Positions 63,254 to 64,000 of a stretch of 64,000 nt of DNA are shown here, in pieces. The stretch spans positions 36,593,425 through 36,657,424 of the forward strand of contig CM076266.1 in the NCBI GenBank assembly GCA_038380795.1, written 5' to 3'. The translations under genes and the position numbers were made by a program. The notes below the pieces were generated by a model. It was not told the DNA's origin, did no database searches, and worked only from the letters and a program-made list of their open reading frames with translations. Within the stretch, counting starts at the first letter, position 1. The number at the start of each line of letters is the position of its first letter. Source of the stretch: Pyrocephalus nanus (Eukaryota; Chordata; Aves; Passeriformes; Tyrannidae).

Positions 63254-63316
63254 CCAGGCGGGCTGTCAGTCACCTGCCGCGACCCTCGACCGGGCCGGTG
63301 CGGCGGTGCCGGCGCG

Positions 63317-63373
63317 ATGGAGGGCGAGGCGCTCAGCGGGGCGCAGCTCATCGCACAGGCCCTCCGGGAGCAG
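63317..63373 (+). CDS. HACL1: HACL1 first coding exon (partial gene, residues 1-19)
   Basis: Family knowledge: HACL1 is the peroxisomal thiamine-diphosphate-dependent 2-hydroxyacyl-CoA lyase of phytanic acid alpha-oxidation and 2-hydroxy fatty acid shortening. Seen here: ATG in good context (GCGCGATGG), then MEGEALSGAQLIAQALREQ and donor CAG|GTGAGG in phase 0. This matches the VSGAKVIAQALKTQ start of the human protein as I recall it, with the leading segment about eight residues shorter. The catalytic domains and the peroxisomal targeting signal lie beyond the right edge. Identity rests on a short peptide plus the BTD neighbour and head-to-head layout. Confidence 0.88.
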
Positions 63374-64000
63374 GTGAGGGCGCGGGGCCGCAAACCAGCG
63401 GGCAGGGACAGAACCGGGTGCCCGCGAAGAACGAGTGTGCGCGGCCGGACTCACCGGGAGTGGGCGGGAAGAGCTCGCCCCGCCGCTGTGTGGGAGGGAG
63501 GGAGGGAGGTACCGCCGCACGGCCCCGGGAGCGGCCTGGCCCCGCCTGGCCCCGGTGCTGCCAGGCTCCCCTGAGCTGCTGACCCCGGGGCGGCGTTCCA
63601 CGGGCCTGCACTGATTCCTTTCTTCGCCCCTTCCCGAGCCTGCCCCTTCCCGAGCCCAGCCAGTGTCCCCGTTACCGCCAGGCAATGCCGGCAGCCCTCT
63701 GCGGCTCTTCCCGTGGCAGCTGGATGTGCCTCCTGCGCCTCCTTTACAGTGAGCAAAGCTCTGTGTTAGCCCTGAACTCGAGCTGGTGCTGACCTGACAC
63801 CGGCCTTGACAGAAGACTTTGCCTTTTAGCCTGTGACGCACAGAGAACAGGAGCTCGGTTGTAATAAAAATTAGCACGGTCTTCTTTATCTCTGCGTTTC
63901 TTTGTGCACGGTACTATCCCAGTTATTGCCTGGGGCCTTTTTGGTGTCAGTTTTCTGTGAAACTGCGAGAACATGAGATGCCGTGAGAGTAGATGAAGCT
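63374..64000 (+). other. HACL1: HACL1 intron 1 (start)
   Basis: GC-rich for about 250 bases, then falling to ordinary composition. It continues past the window; no second exon is seen. Confidence 0.75.

Larger units (their letters stand above)
62740..63620. promoter_or_regulatory. CpG island with bidirectional BTD/HACL1 promoter
   Basis: Base composition switches abruptly from AT-rich to very GC- and CpG-rich, then back before the window end. The centre (about 63.15-63.31 kb) holds three CCAAT boxes and GC boxes (GGGGCGG at 63208-63214, CCCGCCCCC near 63232-63240) and no TATA box. BTD starts leftward and HACL1 rightward from within about 200 bases, so the promoter is probably shared. Confidence 0.85.

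Noticed and set aside
62640..63377. A 245-codon open frame on + through the CpG island
   Set aside because: It starts at a non-ATG codon, has low-complexity Ala/Pro/Arg/Gly composition typical of GC-rich DNA, and overlaps the promoter and HACL1 exon 1 in another frame.
63266..63877. A 203-codon open frame on - across HACL1 exon 1 and intron 1
   Set aside because: GC-island artefact without family resemblance, antisense to a recognised exon.
1..64000. Possible novel multi-gene system, CRISPR array, tRNA or rRNA genes
   Set aside because: No regularly spaced repeats, no tRNA cloverleaf with internal A/B boxes and no rRNA motifs were recognised; the coding content is explained by ANKRD28, BTD and HACL1.

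Overview
The window is nuclear DNA from a vertebrate, most likely a bird. The evidence is split protein-coding genes with GT-AG introns, low repeat density, a 5'-truncated CR1 LINE as the only clear transposon, and the gene order ANKRD28 > < BTD | HACL1 >, which I recall as the same arrangement (inverted) on human chromosome 3p25. There are no bacterial, viral or CRISPR features.

Region 1 (1 to about 46.5 kb, + strand) is most of ANKRD28, the ankyrin-repeat subunit A of protein phosphatase 6. I placed 25 coding exons by translation, splice sites and phase. They encode 990 residues in one continuous frame. Adding the 63 residues that precede this point in the human protein as I recall it gives exactly 1,053, the human length. 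The promoter and first coding exons lie left of the window. The introns are mostly unremarkable AT-rich sequence, with one CR1 copy, a few microsatellites, a long imperfect hairpin, and a relic that looks like a decayed duplicate of one ankyrin exon about 1 kb upstream of the real one.

Region 2 (44.8 to 54.4 kb) holds the ANKRD28 3' UTR, with several alternative poly(A) signals, and the tail-to-tail interval with BTD. I see no protein gene there.

Region 3 (54.4 to about 63.1 kb, - strand) is biotinidase, BTD: three coding exons encoding 521 residues, with the nitrilase-type Glu-Lys-Cys triad intact, plus a probable non-coding first exon in the CpG island.

Region 4 (62.7 to 64.0 kb) is a CpG island with three CCAAT boxes and GC boxes. 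It forms a head-to-head promoter for BTD (leftward) and HACL1 (rightward). Only the first coding exon of HACL1 (19 residues) and the start of its intron 1 are inside the window.

Functionally the three genes are housekeeping-type neighbours: a phosphatase scaffold, a secreted biotin-recycling amidohydrolase, and a peroxisomal thiamine-dependent lyase. I see no evidence of an operon-like or undescribed multi-gene system. The most unusual signals are the duplicate-exon relic near 17.9 kb, the intronic hairpin near 38.4 kb, and the splice-site peculiarities listed in the findings.
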